This document shows positions 46,271 through 57,195 of a stretch of DNA of 64,000 bases, piece by piece. Origin of the DNA: Alviniconcha marisindica (Eukaryota; Mollusca; Gastropoda; Provannidae); contig JABMCL010003304.1 in NCBI GenBank assembly GCA_018857735.1, positions 419,501 to 483,500 of the forward strand, given 5' to 3'. Each line of letters starts with the position of its first letter. The stretch's first letter is position 1. A program made the translations under genes and the position numbers. Under the pieces are notes generated by a model. It was not told the DNA's origin. It saw nothing but the letters and a program-made list of their open reading frames with translations, and did not search any database.

Positions 46271-49017
46271 CTGCTCTACTGATGGGGCTGCAACTTCCGT
46301 CACTGGAGTTTCTTCAGGCTGCTCTTTCTCCTCAACCTGCAACGTTAACTGCACCTCCTCCAACTCCTGCTGTTTGCCTTCAATCTGAAGGGTGAGTTCT
46401 TCACGGTGCCTCTCCCCCACTTCCTTCTCCGCTATCTCAACTTCAGACACGAAGGATTCCGTTTCAATGGAGACCTCTTCAGACACTGGGATTTCAAGCT
46501 CAGTTTTCTCCTTGACGGGTTCTGTGGGTTGGACCTGCAGTGTGAACTGGACTTCCTCCTGTTCCAGCTGTTTGCCAGCAATCTGCAGTTCTATTTCTTC
46601 CCTGTGGCTTTCCTTCACCTCCTCAACTTCAGAGACTACAACCTGTTCAACTTCTGCGGTGGTCACTTCTGGTTCTACCCCTTCCTGTTCTTTCACTTTG
46701 ATGTCCAAAGTCACCTCTTCAAAGGGGACTTCCTGGATCTGGCTGACCTGCTTCTCTGTTACAAAGCTTTCAGCAGTGTCAGGAACTTGAATGATGTCTC
46801 TGACTTCGACTTGTGTCTCTTCTTCAGGAGCAGATACCTGGGTTTCCAATTCCACGGGCTGGGTGTCAATGGTGGCTGTCTCTGTAATTGTTGGAGCTCC
46901 CTGCTCTTCTGGCTTTTCCTCAGGAACAAGTTCAATTTCCATTTGAACCTTGGAGGGTACTTTTCCAGACTTTTCCACCATCTCTCTCTCAGTGATGATG
47001 GTCTCTGCTATGGGAGCTTTCACTTCTGTTTCTTCTACATCTGTGGTTTCTTCTGGTGCTTGCCCTTCGGTCACATCCTCAACCTGGGTTTCCTCCATGG
47101 ACACTGTGATCTGAGTCTCCGATGCAGGAGCCTCAACGTCAACAGTGATGGACTCCTCAAAGGTGACAGCTTCCTGCTCCTCTGGTTTCTCCTCAGGGAC
47201 AAGCTCAGTCTCCATCTGGACCTCTGAGGGAATCTCTTCTGCCTTGGCAACGGTTTCCCTCTCACTGACAATGACCTCCTCTGTTGGAGCGTCTGCCTCA
47301 GTTTCCGGGACATCGGTGGTGATCTCCACTGTCTGAATCTCCATCACACCCTCGACTTTGGACTCCTCAACAGGAGCTGCAACGGGTGTTTCAGCTTCAA
47401 CAGGTTCAGTGTCGACAGTGATGGTCTCCTGGAAGGTCACAGCTTCTTGGTCTTCTGGTTTCTCCTCTGGTACCAACTCAATTTCCATCTGGACCTCTGA
47501 TGGAACTTCTTCCACTCTCTCAATGATTTCTCTCTGTGTCACAGTAACATCTTCAGTAGGTGCACTCAACTCAACCTCCTCTACCTCAGTGGTTACTTCA
47601 GGAGCCTGGACCTCAACAACATCCTCAACTTTGGATTCCTCAGTTGGGATGGTCATTGGTATCTCAGTGTCGACAGCCTGTGTGTCCACAGTGATAGTTT
47701 CTTCATAGGTTGGCGTTTCCTGTTCACCTGGTTTCTCTTCCGGAACAAGCTCCACCTCAAACTGCACCTCTGAAGGAACAATGTCAGATTTCTCAACAGT
47801 CTCCCTTTCTGTAACAATGGTCTCTTCTGTGGGTGCCTTCATTTCTGTTTCTTCTACTTCAGAAATGTCTTCTGCAATCTGCAGCTCGATGGTGTCTTCC
47901 ACTTTCGATTCCTCAACAGGAGCTGTTACTGGAGCTTCAATGTCAGTTGCCTGAGTGTCCACTGTGACAGTCTCCTCAAAGGTGACAACTTCCTGCTCTA
48001 CTGGTTTTTCTTCAGGCACCAGTTCAATTTCCATCTGGACCTCCGATGGCACTTCCTCTGACTTGGCAACAATTTCAGTTTCAGCAATGACAGTGTCTTC
48101 AATGGGAACTTTGACTTCTGTCTCTGCCACATCTGCAGCTGATTCTTCTGGGACTAAGCTGACTTCGATCCGAGCTTCTTCTAACACTGGCTGTGGCTGT
48201 TCAACTTCAAACTGAACCACCTTGGTCTCCTTGACAATGGTCTGCCTGGTTTCTTCAACAATGTCCTCAGTTGGTCTGGAAGCTTGAGTGGCTGGAGCAT
48301 CAACAACATCAATATCAATCTCTGTTTTGGAGACTTTGCTGATGGGAATCTCAAGCTCCTGAGGCTTGGGCTCTCTCTGTATTTGAGTCTCATGGATTTC
48401 AATCTCAATGCGCTGAGCAGACTCCCTGCGGTGTTCAACTTCTCTCTGAACCTCGACAGTCTCTGTCCTGGTGACAGGGACTTGGATCTGCATCTCAGGT
48501 TGCCCCTGCTGGATGATCTCGATGGTCTCTGAGTGCCTCTCTTCAGAGGGTCTCTCCTGAACAGGGATCTGGCGGACCTCTGACGTGACCACACGGGTGG
48601 CCTCAGTCAGGTGCTCCACCACCTGACCCTCTGCTGGCTCCACAGGGATACTGACTCTCAGCTCAATGGGTGCAGCCTCTTCCCCTTTGCTCATCACCAC
48701 CGAGGTGGTTCTGGTGGTCGGGCCCTCACTGATGCCTGTGGTGTCTTCTTCCAGAACTTCTCGTCTAACCTGAGTGTAGGTGGTGGTCTCCTGAACGATG
48801 GTGGTGGATGTGGTCTTTGACACCTGAGGAAGACCAATCTGGATCTCAAAGGTTCCAGGTCCACCTGGCTGTACCTGGTGCTCAACAACCTGCTTGACCA
48901 TGGTGCGGTCATCCACAGGCACCTCCTCTGTCGTCTTGGGCTGCTCCTTGGAGATGTCGATCTCAATGGTCTCCTTGTGAACTTCGTCAGACTCTACTTC
49001 TACATCCTCCTCTGTTG
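46271..49017 (-). CDS. E16: 2.7-kb Glu/Val/Thr-rich repeat exon without Ig
   Basis: This 2,747-nt exon (915 codons) is phase 1 in and phase 0 out, with acceptor GTTTGTTAACAG and donor GTGAGTAT. The first third is unusual: it is Arg/Gln/Glu-rich with likely helical character (for example EVQREVEHRRESAQRIEIEI). The rest is about five degenerate tandem units of roughly 91 residues (273 bp), each with EVQMEIELVPEEKPEEQE, an EETITVDTQ segment, and APTEETIVTERETVEKS. It ends with two shorter units (SHREEIELQIAGKQLEQEEV). This is PEVK-like low-complexity sequence, probably an extensible or disordered segment. No Ig domain is found in it. Confidence 0.9.
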
Positions 49018-49363
49018 CTGTTAACAAACAAAGGAGAAACCCTTTAGTAAATCTTTGCAACAGCATTCGCAGTATATACCGCCTAAAGCATAGACTGATT
49101 GGGTATGGAAATAAAAAAAACAATTGCAAACTCAATAAAGAAGACTGCTGATGTTGGCTGCCCAAAATCTTAAACCCAATGAGCAGTATGTACAGAATAA
49201 TAAATTATATAGATTAAAAATAGAAAAACCACACTAAAAACACTGTCCAAGACAACCTGCTTCTATCTGAAGTCAGTAATCTCAAAACTTTTAAATTTGC
49301 AGCAGTCAGTTTGGTGACCTTCAAATGTAGTCAGTAAATTTAAAAGTTTTGATATTATTGAGC

Positions 49364-49540
49364 ACTGGGTGTGTGTGAATGGGGTGATCAAGATGTGAGG
49401 TCTCACCAGTGTGCTTTTGTCTCTTTGCAGCAGTGTCTGTTCATGTCAGTTTGGTGACCTTCAAGTGTAGTCAGTAAAGAGACAAAAGCACACTGGTGAG
49501 ACCTCACATCTTCATCACCCCATTCACACACACACCCAGT
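49364..49540. repeat. Inverted repeat (arms about 63 bp, spacer about 50 bp)
   Basis: ACTGGGTGTGTGTGAATGGG at the left is the near-perfect reverse complement of the right end; inner words GTGCTTTTGTCTCTTT and AAAGAGACAAAAGCAC also pair. The spacer contains a second copy of CAGTTTGGTGACCTTCAA(A/G)TG, found just left of the element at 49308, so it is a duplication followed by inversion. Confidence 0.9.
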
Positions 49541-49590
49541 ACTTCCACCCCTCCCAGCCCAAGTCAGACAACAACAACAAAAAAACTTAC

Positions 49591-50031
49591 TAATGACAGT
49601 GAGCCTGCAGGTCGTGATCGACTCTCCGACTTCGTTGACAGCAATGCAGGTATACTCGCCCTCATCCTCAGGGAACACCTCGACAATGATCAGGGTGCTC
49701 TCCCCTTTGGTGTGGTCCACAAAAATTTCAAAATCAGGGTTGGGCTTCAGCTCCACGCCATTCTGGTACCACGTGATCCTGGGCGAGGGGCGACCGATGA
49801 AACGGACGGTCAACACCACACGCTGCCCGTCCTCCACATGCTGTGGCTGGAGCAATGTGGTGAAGAGTGGAGCTACAGGTTCTTCAGCCAGAGGGGTCTC
49901 TGTGGGGACCTCCGGGGCCTCTTCTGGTTTAGGAGCTTCAGCTGCCTGTGTTGGGGCCTCTTCAACAGGTTTCATCTCCTGTTCTTTTTCAATGTCCTCG
50001 GGTTGGATGACTACCTCTGTTCTGTGGATTG
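49591..50031 (-). CDS. E15: linker plus Ig 8
   Basis: This 441-nt exon is phase 1 at both ends (acceptor TTTCTGCAG, donor GTAAGTTT). A linker of about 55 residues (IHRTEVVIQPEDIEKEQEMK then Pro/Glu/Ala) leads to the Ig: APLFTTLLQPQHVEDGQRV, IGRPSPRITWYQNGVELK, FPEDEGEYTCIAVNEVGES, ending CRLTVI. The second Cys and Trp are present; the first Cys position is not. A 63-bp-armed inverted repeat starts about 50 bases past its donor in the next intron. Confidence 0.9.
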
Positions 50032-50462
50032 CTGCAGAAACAGTCAAAGGTTATAACGTCAGTCAAAGGTTTTAATTTGCTGTTCAAAATGCTCCCTGCT
50101 TCAAATGTTTCTTTTTCTTTTCAATTTTTTTCTTTTTTGCAAATGAACCAAAAATCATGTTTTTAACATGTTTTGTTTGTTTGAGTGAACAAAACAAGTA
50201 TATGATTTCTGATGGTTTATACACAACTACTGAAACTACTCCCTCCCCACCCCCCACCCCCCCAAAAAAAGTGAATGAAAAACACCCAAAACAGCTATTT
50301 ACTATTGAAATTAAAGCTGACATAAATAAACATTTAAACAACAACAGCTAGAGTGTGCTATCCATGCACAAAAACGAACACCACCAATATAAAACGTTTC
50401 TGTTTAGTTTTTTTATTTAAAAATGACACAAGTATGAAAGTTTCAAACTTGTATGCACTTAC

Positions 50463-50680
50463 GTGTGACAATGAGAGTGGTCTTGCAGGTGACAGTGCCA
50501 TGGATGTTCTCAGCCTGGCAGATGTACTCTCCAGAATCTTCAGGCGTGACATCAACGATGACCAGCACATGGGTTGTACGGTCCTTGAGGACCTGGGTAC
50601 GCTGGGTGGGTGTCACTTGCACCTCATTCACAAACCACTTCACCTCTGCTTCAGGCTGTGAGTCAAGCTCCACTTCAAGC
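50463..50680 (-). CDS. E14: main body of Ig 7
   Basis: This 218-nt exon is phase 2 in and phase 1 out (acceptor GTTTTCAG, donor GTAAGTG), matching E7 and E9 in length and phase. It reads LEVELDSQPEAEVKWFVNEV, then VTPEDSGEYICQAENIHGTV and CKTTLIVT. The first Cys is replaced (LEVEL), while the F-strand Cys is kept. The ending TVTCKTTLIV is close to VTCKTTLII of E7, supporting a shared origin. Confidence 0.88.
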
Positions 50681-51927
50681 CTGAAAACACACAAAATGGT
50701 TCATGGTCATCGCTTTGAAGTTGATCTCCACCTCACACTCACAAACAATAACAGTGTCATTGACCGATTCGCTTTCGAACACTGATGCTGTTAAAAATAG
50801 TCACTGGGGTACATTGGAACTGTCCTGGGGTGGGAGTGATCTTCCTTCAAGGGTTACACTGTGTTTAAAGATGGACCATTATAGCTATATATGCTGAGGC
50901 ACAAGCAGACATATGTATGAGCTGAGCTTGCCTCGTGTGCTAGGTCGTGGACTGATTCTCAGTTCACTGCTGTCTGCCCCCGTGTGCTAGTCAGTTCAGC
51001 AAGACAACATAAAGAGACAAGCCATACCAATATAACAACAACAAAATGTCTTTTCTTCAAGCCTGTGAGACCCATGCTTTGATGGACCTCAGCTTCACTG
51101 TCCAACTCCAAACATCCATAGCCTAGATGGAAAAGACTGACTGCACAAGTACCTTTCATAGCATCCTGAAGGGAAAAAAAGTTCACGATATAATTTTTTA
51201 TTCCACCACTAAGCTGCAGAAGCTCACCCAACTGGAGGGTGAGATTTTGTGTGTGCAACTGTCATTTTTTCCGCATGTAAGCATGAATTCAGGAACAGGT
51301 AGTGTTAGTGTGGTGGCTGCAGGTCAGTGGATGAAGGTCAGTTAAAGGTCAGGCTCGCCTTGTCTGGAACAACCTTCCTGCTCACATCCAACACTGCAGT
51401 TCTCTCTCACAGTTCAAAAACTCCTCTCAAAATGTTTCTCTTCACTTCTGCCTACTCTGAACTACTCTAACCCTTTCACAGGCATTGGATGCTGTACTTG
51501 ATTTGACCTTGATTTTGCTGCTGATGCCTTCACTGGCTGACTGATGGGGGTAGGGGTGGGGGTGGAGAGAGACTGGGAGAGAGAGGGGGAAGCGAGGGGT
51601 TGCGAGATGTGTATGTGTGGGTGGGTGTGGTGGCATGTGCATGCAGATGCAGGGGAGGAAGAGGGATAGAGTGAAAAATGTAATGCTTTATTAAATTAGG
51701 TTGTGTATTGTTGTAATGTTTCATGTACAGCACTTCGAGCTTCACACATGTATAGCCATAGTGGGATTTGGCACATTAGAAAAGCATTTATTATTATTAT
51801 AAATGCAATGAATATTCCATGTGCACCCATAAATCAGGGATGGGGGTGTGAGGGTTGGGGTTCCTTGTGTGCAAGTTTCCATTGGCTGCTCTACATTACC
51901 TCCACAAACACACAGCATCTGACTCAC
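50681..51927. other. Intron between E13 and E14
   Basis: It carries the plus-strand LINE tail at about 51345-51798; the remainder is unique sequence with no exon. Confidence 0.65.
51345..51798 (+). mobile_element. CR1/L2-like LINE 3' end, decayed
   Basis: In plus orientation a frame reads LVWNNLPAHIQHCSSLSQF then, after a frame slip, LKMFLF. That is the pattern found at the C-terminus of CR1/L2-type reverse transcriptases (WNxLPxxIRxxxSLxxFKxxLKxxLF). About 400 bases later comes TGTACAGCACTTCGAGC and a TTATTATTAT end, typical of a LINE 3' tail. Only the last part of the element is present. Confidence 0.6.
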
Positions 51928-52138
51928 TTGACAGTGCCTCCCTCCTCCACCTCTGTGGTGGGAAGCAGGGTCTTGGTGAAGTTGGGTGCAATCTCCATGG
52001 TGGTGACATGCTGTTCGTCCACAAGCCGCACCTCTGGCATCTCCTCTCCTTCCATTGTCTCGGTCACCAGGGTGGTTGTGGTCACTGTCTCTGTCACCGT
52101 TCTTTCTGATGTGGTCACTGTTTCGGTCTCTTCAACCA
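51928..52138 (-). CDS. E13: Thr/Val-rich linker plus N-terminal strands of Ig 7
   Basis: This 211-nt exon is phase 1 in and phase 2 out (acceptor ACATTTTCAG, donor GTGAGTC). It opens VVEETETVTTSERTVTETVT, a Thr-rich segment like that of E8, and then encodes VTTMEIAPNFTKTLLPTTEV with EEGGTVK, the A/B strands of Ig 7. The Lys codon AA|G is shared with E14. Confidence 0.84.
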
Positions 52139-52720
52139 CTGAAAATGTAAATAAATCATCCACACCTGAAAATGCCTTTCAAATGACTGCACATAAAGAT
52201 CCAAAATAATTCCAGACTGGAGGGTTTTGCTGAGGCAGAAACGTTCTGGAGATATGTAATATTCTTGACAGTAAGGTCAAGGTCAACGTCCTGGCATGAA
52301 TGAACAGAGCTCTGTAATAGTTACTTTCCAAAGATGGAAAGATCTAGCTGCTTAAACAGTGTATGGGGGAAAGGTCAGTGTGGGAGGCATCTGTTCAGTC
52401 CTTTATTTAACAGTTACACAGCTTGATCAGAAAAGTGCTAAACAACAAATACAACTTTCAGTTTCAAGCTTCAGATGCATGACCTTCAAACAGCCACTGT
52501 CACAGGAAGTGGTAGGGACAGGTAAAGCTCAGTAACTATCATCGCCACGCAAACTATCTGAATGTTACAGCTTTTGACATGGACAGCTACAACTGATTGG
52601 CGGTACATTTTTTATTATGCGAGTCAAAAACTGACTCTTTTCTCTGTTACAACACACAAGAGTCGTTCCTTATCCGTCAGAAATCCACACTGCTTTTGAC
52701 GAGGATTACACTGTTGTTTA

Positions 52721-52721
<1 letters not shown>

Positions 52722-52777
<56 letters not shown>
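52722..52777. repeat. (CA)n microsatellite
   Basis: About 56 bases of CA just downstream of the E12 donor. Confidence 0.95.
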
Positions 52778-52778
<1 letters not shown>

Positions 52779-52807
52779 CACAATATTTAATGAAGCTGTA
52801 AACAGAC

Positions 52808-53219
52808 CTTGCACAAGAAGATTGGCCGAGGTCATGGCTTCTCCAAATGGATTGACAGCACGGCAGACGATCTCGCCGGCATCATCAGGGAAGACTTCAG
52901 AAATCTCCAGAGTGCAGACGCCTGTGGTGGTGTCATAGTACACCTTGATGTCAGGCCCAGCCTGGATCACAATGCTGTTTCTGTACCATGTCACAGCCGG
53001 GGCCGGTGAGCCGACCAGCTTGCAGGTCATGGTCACCGACTCGCCCTCCATGACCACCTGGGGTTGCAGCATCTCCACAAACTCGGGTGGGATCTCATCT
53101 GGGGCCTCCACAGTCAGGATCTGGGGCTGCTCCTCTATAACTTCGATAACAGCCTCAATGACACCTTCCTCTGGCTGGGTCTCCTCTGGTGGAGTTCTGG
53201 ATTCCAGGACAGGTTTCTC
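52808..53219 (-). CDS. E12: linker plus complete Ig 6
   Basis: This 412-nt exon is phase 0 in and phase 1 out (acceptor CTGTTACAG, donor GTCTGT). About 45 linker residues (EKPVLESRTPPEETQPEEG onward) precede one whole Ig domain: PPEFVEMLQPQVVMEGESV, TCKLVGSPAPAVTWYRN, FPDDAGEIVCRAVNPFGEA and SANLLVQG. Both cysteines and Trp are present; the F-strand Tyr is Ile (GEIVC). A (CA)n tract lies about 30 bases downstream of the donor. Confidence 0.9.
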
Positions 53220-53387
53220 CTGTAACAGTATATGTGTAATCCCAAATTGCAGCTTTCCCCAAACTGAGACCGTTTCAGCAAACAGAAGGGAAACACACAC
53301 AAAAGGTAACAGTTTTTAACTTCTCTGGAAGTAATACTGGTTGTACTCTCATGTCTAGCAAGCTTTAAAAGTGTTTTTAAAGTGCAT

Positions 53388-53389
<2 letters not shown>

Positions 53390-53464
<75 letters not shown>
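53390..53464. repeat. (CA)n microsatellite
   Basis: About 75 bases of CA between E11 and E12. Confidence 0.95.
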
Positions 53465-53467
<3 letters not shown>

Positions 53468-53516
53468 CAAGCACATACAGACACCAACACACACATGCTG
53501 TACATTGATCTCTCAC

Positions 53517-54350
53517 CTCCTCAACAGGAGATTCAGGGATGACAGCCTTCACTTCAGTCTCATCCTCATCAACCTGTGCACCAGGGATGACAAATGTGAC
53601 CTCCTGAGACTGAATGGTGACCTCTTCGACTGTGGTCTCTTGCATGGTGACTGGAGCCTCCTCCTCAGGCTTCTTCTCCTCAGGGAACTCTGGAAGTTTA
53701 AGCTCTCTAGAAGTGACCACCTTCTCTATGAGGTCTTCCTGCGCCTCCTCTGTGGGTGTCGTGGACTCAGGAATTTCCTCTTCAATGTCCACTTCCAGAG
53801 GAACTATTTCACGTTCCGGTGACTCGGGGATCTTCTCTGGGATGAGTGGGACAAGTTTTGGTCGGTCGATGACTTTGGCCGTCAAGGACGGCTCAGTTAC
53901 CTCCTCGTCCACTTCCTCCTGAGCGGTGTAGTACGAGTCAGACGTTTCAGTCCCCGTGAGGGATTCTGGGATGGGCGACTCAAAGACGGGAGATTCCACC
54001 ATGGGCTCTTCTTTGACGAGGGGCTCGACCTTGGGCCTGTCAATGACTGTGGGCACAACTTCCTCCTCAGCTGCCTCAGACACCACCATCACCTCCTCCT
54101 GGACCGGCTTCTCCTCCAGCTGCATGGGTTCTGGTGCCAGAGGAGCCGCCAGGGTGAAAGTGACCTCCTGCCCTTCAGGGGCGGGTGCCTCCACCTGGTC
54201 CGGAGCCTGAATTTCCAGTTCCATCGTGGTCTCTTCAGACTCTATGATGGTGAGGTAGGCAGAAGTGGTGGCCTGGCCAGCAGGGTTTTCAGCCACACAG
54301 ATGTACTGACCCTGGTCCTCTGGGAACACCTCCACGATGATCAGGCTCAC
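53517..54350 (-). CDS. E11: second half of Ig 5 plus 240-residue acidic linker
   Basis: This 834-nt exon is phase 0 at both ends (acceptor AACTGTTGCAG, donor GTGAGAG). It starts VSLIIVEVFPEDQGQYICVA, completing Ig 5 with its F-strand Cys. A long disordered-looking Glu/Pro/Val linker follows, with repeated short motifs such as VIDRPKVEPLVKEEP and VIDRPKLVPLIPEKIPESPE. A potential Tyr pair sits in SDSYYTAQEEVDEE. Immediately downstream is a (CA)n tract (53390-53464). Confidence 0.87.
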
Positions 54351-54555
54351 CTGCAACAGTTAACGGGGTCCATCAATGCAGGACAGCCATCAGCACATTG
54401 GGGAGTATCCCACTGACATAAATGATCATCCACCTCCGGAAAAATAAAATGCCTTCTGGACATTACCCGTACAATCTTGTGAGGCAACTACTCCAAGCCA
54501 TGTAAGAACAAAATACCGTCATACTAAAAATCCACAATTATCCATCTCATCTCAC

Positions 54556-54809
54556 CTCGCCTGTCTCAGCATCGTAGGTGATGACAAACTCCTCATCCTC
54601 ATCGATGTTCTTGGAGTCGTGGAAGAATGAGACTTTGGGCATGGGCAGGCCAGCCACACGGCAAGCCATTTTGATTTCCTGTCCATCAATGGCCTGCTTG
54701 TCAGACAGCGGCTCCAGGAACCGTGGTGCCACCATCGCCTCCATCATTGGGGATGGCTCCACAGTCAGTGATGTGTCTTGGACTTCTGGCATCTCCTCTT
54801 GCAGAGGTT
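54556..54809 (-). CDS. E10: linker plus first half of Ig 5
   Basis: This 254-nt exon is phase 1 in and phase 0 out (acceptor CTAATTTGCAG, donor GTGAGATG). It encodes an acidic/Met linker (PLQEEMPEVQDTSLTVEPS), then VAPRFLEPLSDKQAIDGQEI and MACRVAGLPMPKVSFFHDSK. The first Cys is present, but the nearly invariant core Trp is Phe (KVSFFHD). E11 supplies the rest of the domain. Confidence 0.86.
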
Positions 54810-55263
54810 CTGCAAATTAGACAGTAACAGTACCATTCAGTGCTGGTTGGCATAGAAGAACGCACTACAGACAAAATTAATATCATTACAATACAACTTC
54901 ACTGCCAATTGACAAACAAAACTGTGCATGGAATGCGACACTGTGCTAAGATCACTTAAACACACATTCATGCTAGCCATATCACCACCATAAACAGAAC
55001 AGTCAAGACACAAGAAAAATGTAAGATGCATCCTGCACATACCGATAAAACACACACATAGCAACTGATTTTTTCAATATGAATACATACTCTCACAGCA
55101 ACCCAAGAACGCTTGCCAACAATGAAATCCTGGCACAACTGTAGCCATCTCACTTTAAGCCATATGACTCTGAAAACACATACAGTTCTCAAAACATCTG
55201 CATAACACAACTGAAGCTAGTTAAGGCATCAAAATTAGAGCTGCGGTCAAAACGGTGACCAAC

Positions 55264-55481
55264 CTTGGACGTAGAGTGTGGTGCTGCTGATGGCCTCGCC
55301 CAGCTCCGACACTGCGCGGCACGTGTACTCGCCTGTGTCCTGGGGCCCCACCTCAATGATGAGCAGCGTGCTCTTGCCCTCCTCGTAGCGGATCTCATAG
55401 TGAGGGGATGGCTTGATCTCCATGCCGTTCACGTACCACGTCACCAATGGGGGAGGCTGCGACTGAATCTGACACTCCAGT
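55264..55481 (-). CDS. E9: main body of Ig 4
   Basis: This 218-nt exon is phase 2 in and phase 1 out (acceptor CATCTTTGCAG, donor GTTGGTC, a slightly weak donor). It reads LECQIQSQPPPLVTWYVNG and later VGPQDTGEYTCRAVSELG, ending TTLYVQG. Both cysteines and the core Trp are present, so this is a complete I-set signature. It is noticeably GC-rich compared with its introns. Confidence 0.9.
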
Positions 55482-56129
55482 CTGCAAAGATGACACCGAC
55501 ATGGTCAGAGGGCGATGACTTCCTTTCATGCTGCACAAGTATGTATGCAGGTACGTAGCTGGGTCGGTGGGATGGGGAAGGGGCAGACAAAGAAAGGATA
55601 GGACACACTACCGGGAATCCATTCATGGGAGGGGCATAATTCAAGGCATATACATGTGAATCATGAATCAGTATTGCAGGGGGAGCTTCTGTAATAAATT
55701 TCTTCTTTCTTTTTTTTAATCATCACCATGGGAATTAATTCAAAGTGGAACCCCTTCAATACAAACTGGCCATGGGCATCAAACTTACTTTTTAACATAC
55801 ACTTGTTTCAAAAGATCTCAAAATACAAAGAAAGAGATCTTTAAAACATCCAGTCCTCAAGCATATTTTCATCCAAGTGGGTTTTTTTTGGACAAATTCC
55901 ACCTGTGCTCAGAAAGTTCCACTTGGGTCAGCAAAGTTACCAAACCTCTCGAATCTTTTGTGTTTCACTCACAAAAGATTCAAGTGGTTTAGTCAGTTCG
56001 CTGACCCAAGTCGCCGATCAGCAACTCATTAAGAGTTGCAGCTCAGTGACAATGGCATTTTCATTACAAGTTGCTGCTCAGCAACATTAGCAGCAAAAAG
56101 GTTACCATGCAGGACCATGGCCACCTTAC

Positions 56130-56301
56130 CTAGCAATGCCTCTCTCTCTGACGAAGATCTCAGGCTCCAGCGGTGTGGTGATTTGGGGCTTCACCATCTG
56201 AGTCACAACCTGTTCCTCACGTTCGATGGTGGTGACTGTCCTTGTCACTGTCAAGGTCTCTGTTATGTCTGAGTCAGGAATCTCGATAAACTTCTCCTGA
56301 C
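56130..56301 (-). CDS. E8: Thr/Val-rich linker plus N-terminal strands of Ig 4
   Basis: This 172-nt exon is phase 1 in and phase 2 out. The acceptor is GATTCTACAG and the donor is GTAAGG. After QEKFIEIPDSDI comes a Thr/Val/Arg stretch (TETLTVTRTVTTIEREEQV), then PQITTPLEPEIFVRERGIAR, the first Ig strands. The Thr-rich linker is a relative of the one in E13 (ETVTTSERTVTETVTTT), which supports duplication of the two-exon module. Confidence 0.82.
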
Positions 56302-56608
56302 CTGTAGAATCAATGCCCAAGTAATTAGACACAAGACCAATCCAAACGTTCTTTAACAAGGTCGTACTGATCATCCAAAATAAAGTCATGATGTAATGAA
56401 AAAGAGTTACTGATGTTATTGGTCAAAATGTGATGTTTCTGCTGTGATAATTTGTATTATGGATTTTTTTTCCATCCCGTATGTATGTTTATTATCAGTT
56501 TAAATGCTTTTGACGTTGCTCTGGGTTTTTTAAACATGCTGTTTTGTTTTTTGTTTTTTTAACTTGTTCATACTCTGTTCATTACTTTTCATCACCACTG
56601 AGACTTAC

Positions 56609-56826
56609 CCTTGATGATGAGTGTGGTCTTACAGGTGACCTCTCCGAGATCATTCTGCACCTTGAGCATGTATTCGCCAGAGTCCTGGACCCCAACATTG
56701 ATGATGATCAGGACGACAGTTTTTCCCTCCTGTACGACGCGCGTACGCTCTGTGGGGTGAATCTCAATGCCGTTGATGTACCAGACAACTCTGGACACAG
56801 GTACTGATGTCATCTCTGCTTCCAGT
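56609..56826 (-). CDS. E7: main body of Ig 3 (no cysteines)
   Basis: This 218-nt exon is phase 2 in and phase 1 out (acceptor TTGTGCTTCAG, donor GTAAGTC). It encodes LEAEMTSVPVSRVVWYING (core Trp present), then VQDSGEYMLKVQNDLGEV and CKTTLIIKG. Both canonical Ig cysteines are missing (Ala in LEAEM, Leu in GEYMLKV), so the fold must rely on hydrophobic packing. The same length of 218 nt recurs in E9 and E14, which have the same phase pattern. Confidence 0.88.
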
Positions 56827-56861
56827 CTGAAGCACAAGTAAAAAATAAAATTAAAATAAAT

Positions 56862-57085
56862 CAAACTTAGTAACATAGTAATGGTAGTAACATTGTCATA
56901 GAAACAAAGATGCAGTCACACATCAATAATGAACCCATTAAAGCAGATGTTTATGCTGTTTATACAGGTAAAAAAAAATTATGACTTAGTACCATAGTAA
57001 TGGTAGGCTTAGTAATCTTGTCATACAGACAAAGATGCAGTCACACATTAATAACGAACCCATTCAAGCAGACATTTATGCTATT
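56862..57085. repeat. 120-bp tandem duplication
   Basis: Two copies with CATAGTAATGGTAG, GACAAAGATGCAGTCACACAT and TAATAA(T/C)GAACCCATT, about 85% similar, in the intron between E6 and E7. Confidence 0.85.
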
Positions 57086-57195
57086 GTCTAATATCACCTT
57101 GCTGTGAACACACCTTGCTGTGAACAGTCATAAAACAAAACACTGATTGACTGATTCACTGACGTTTGTGCCATCTGTGAGTGCTCTGTGTGAAA

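Noticed and set aside
53355..53516. Extension of the E11 frame through the CA repeat (Cys/Val run)
   Set aside because: The frame continues only because GT repeats have no stops; a good donor at 53511-53516 ends the exon and matches E12 in phase.
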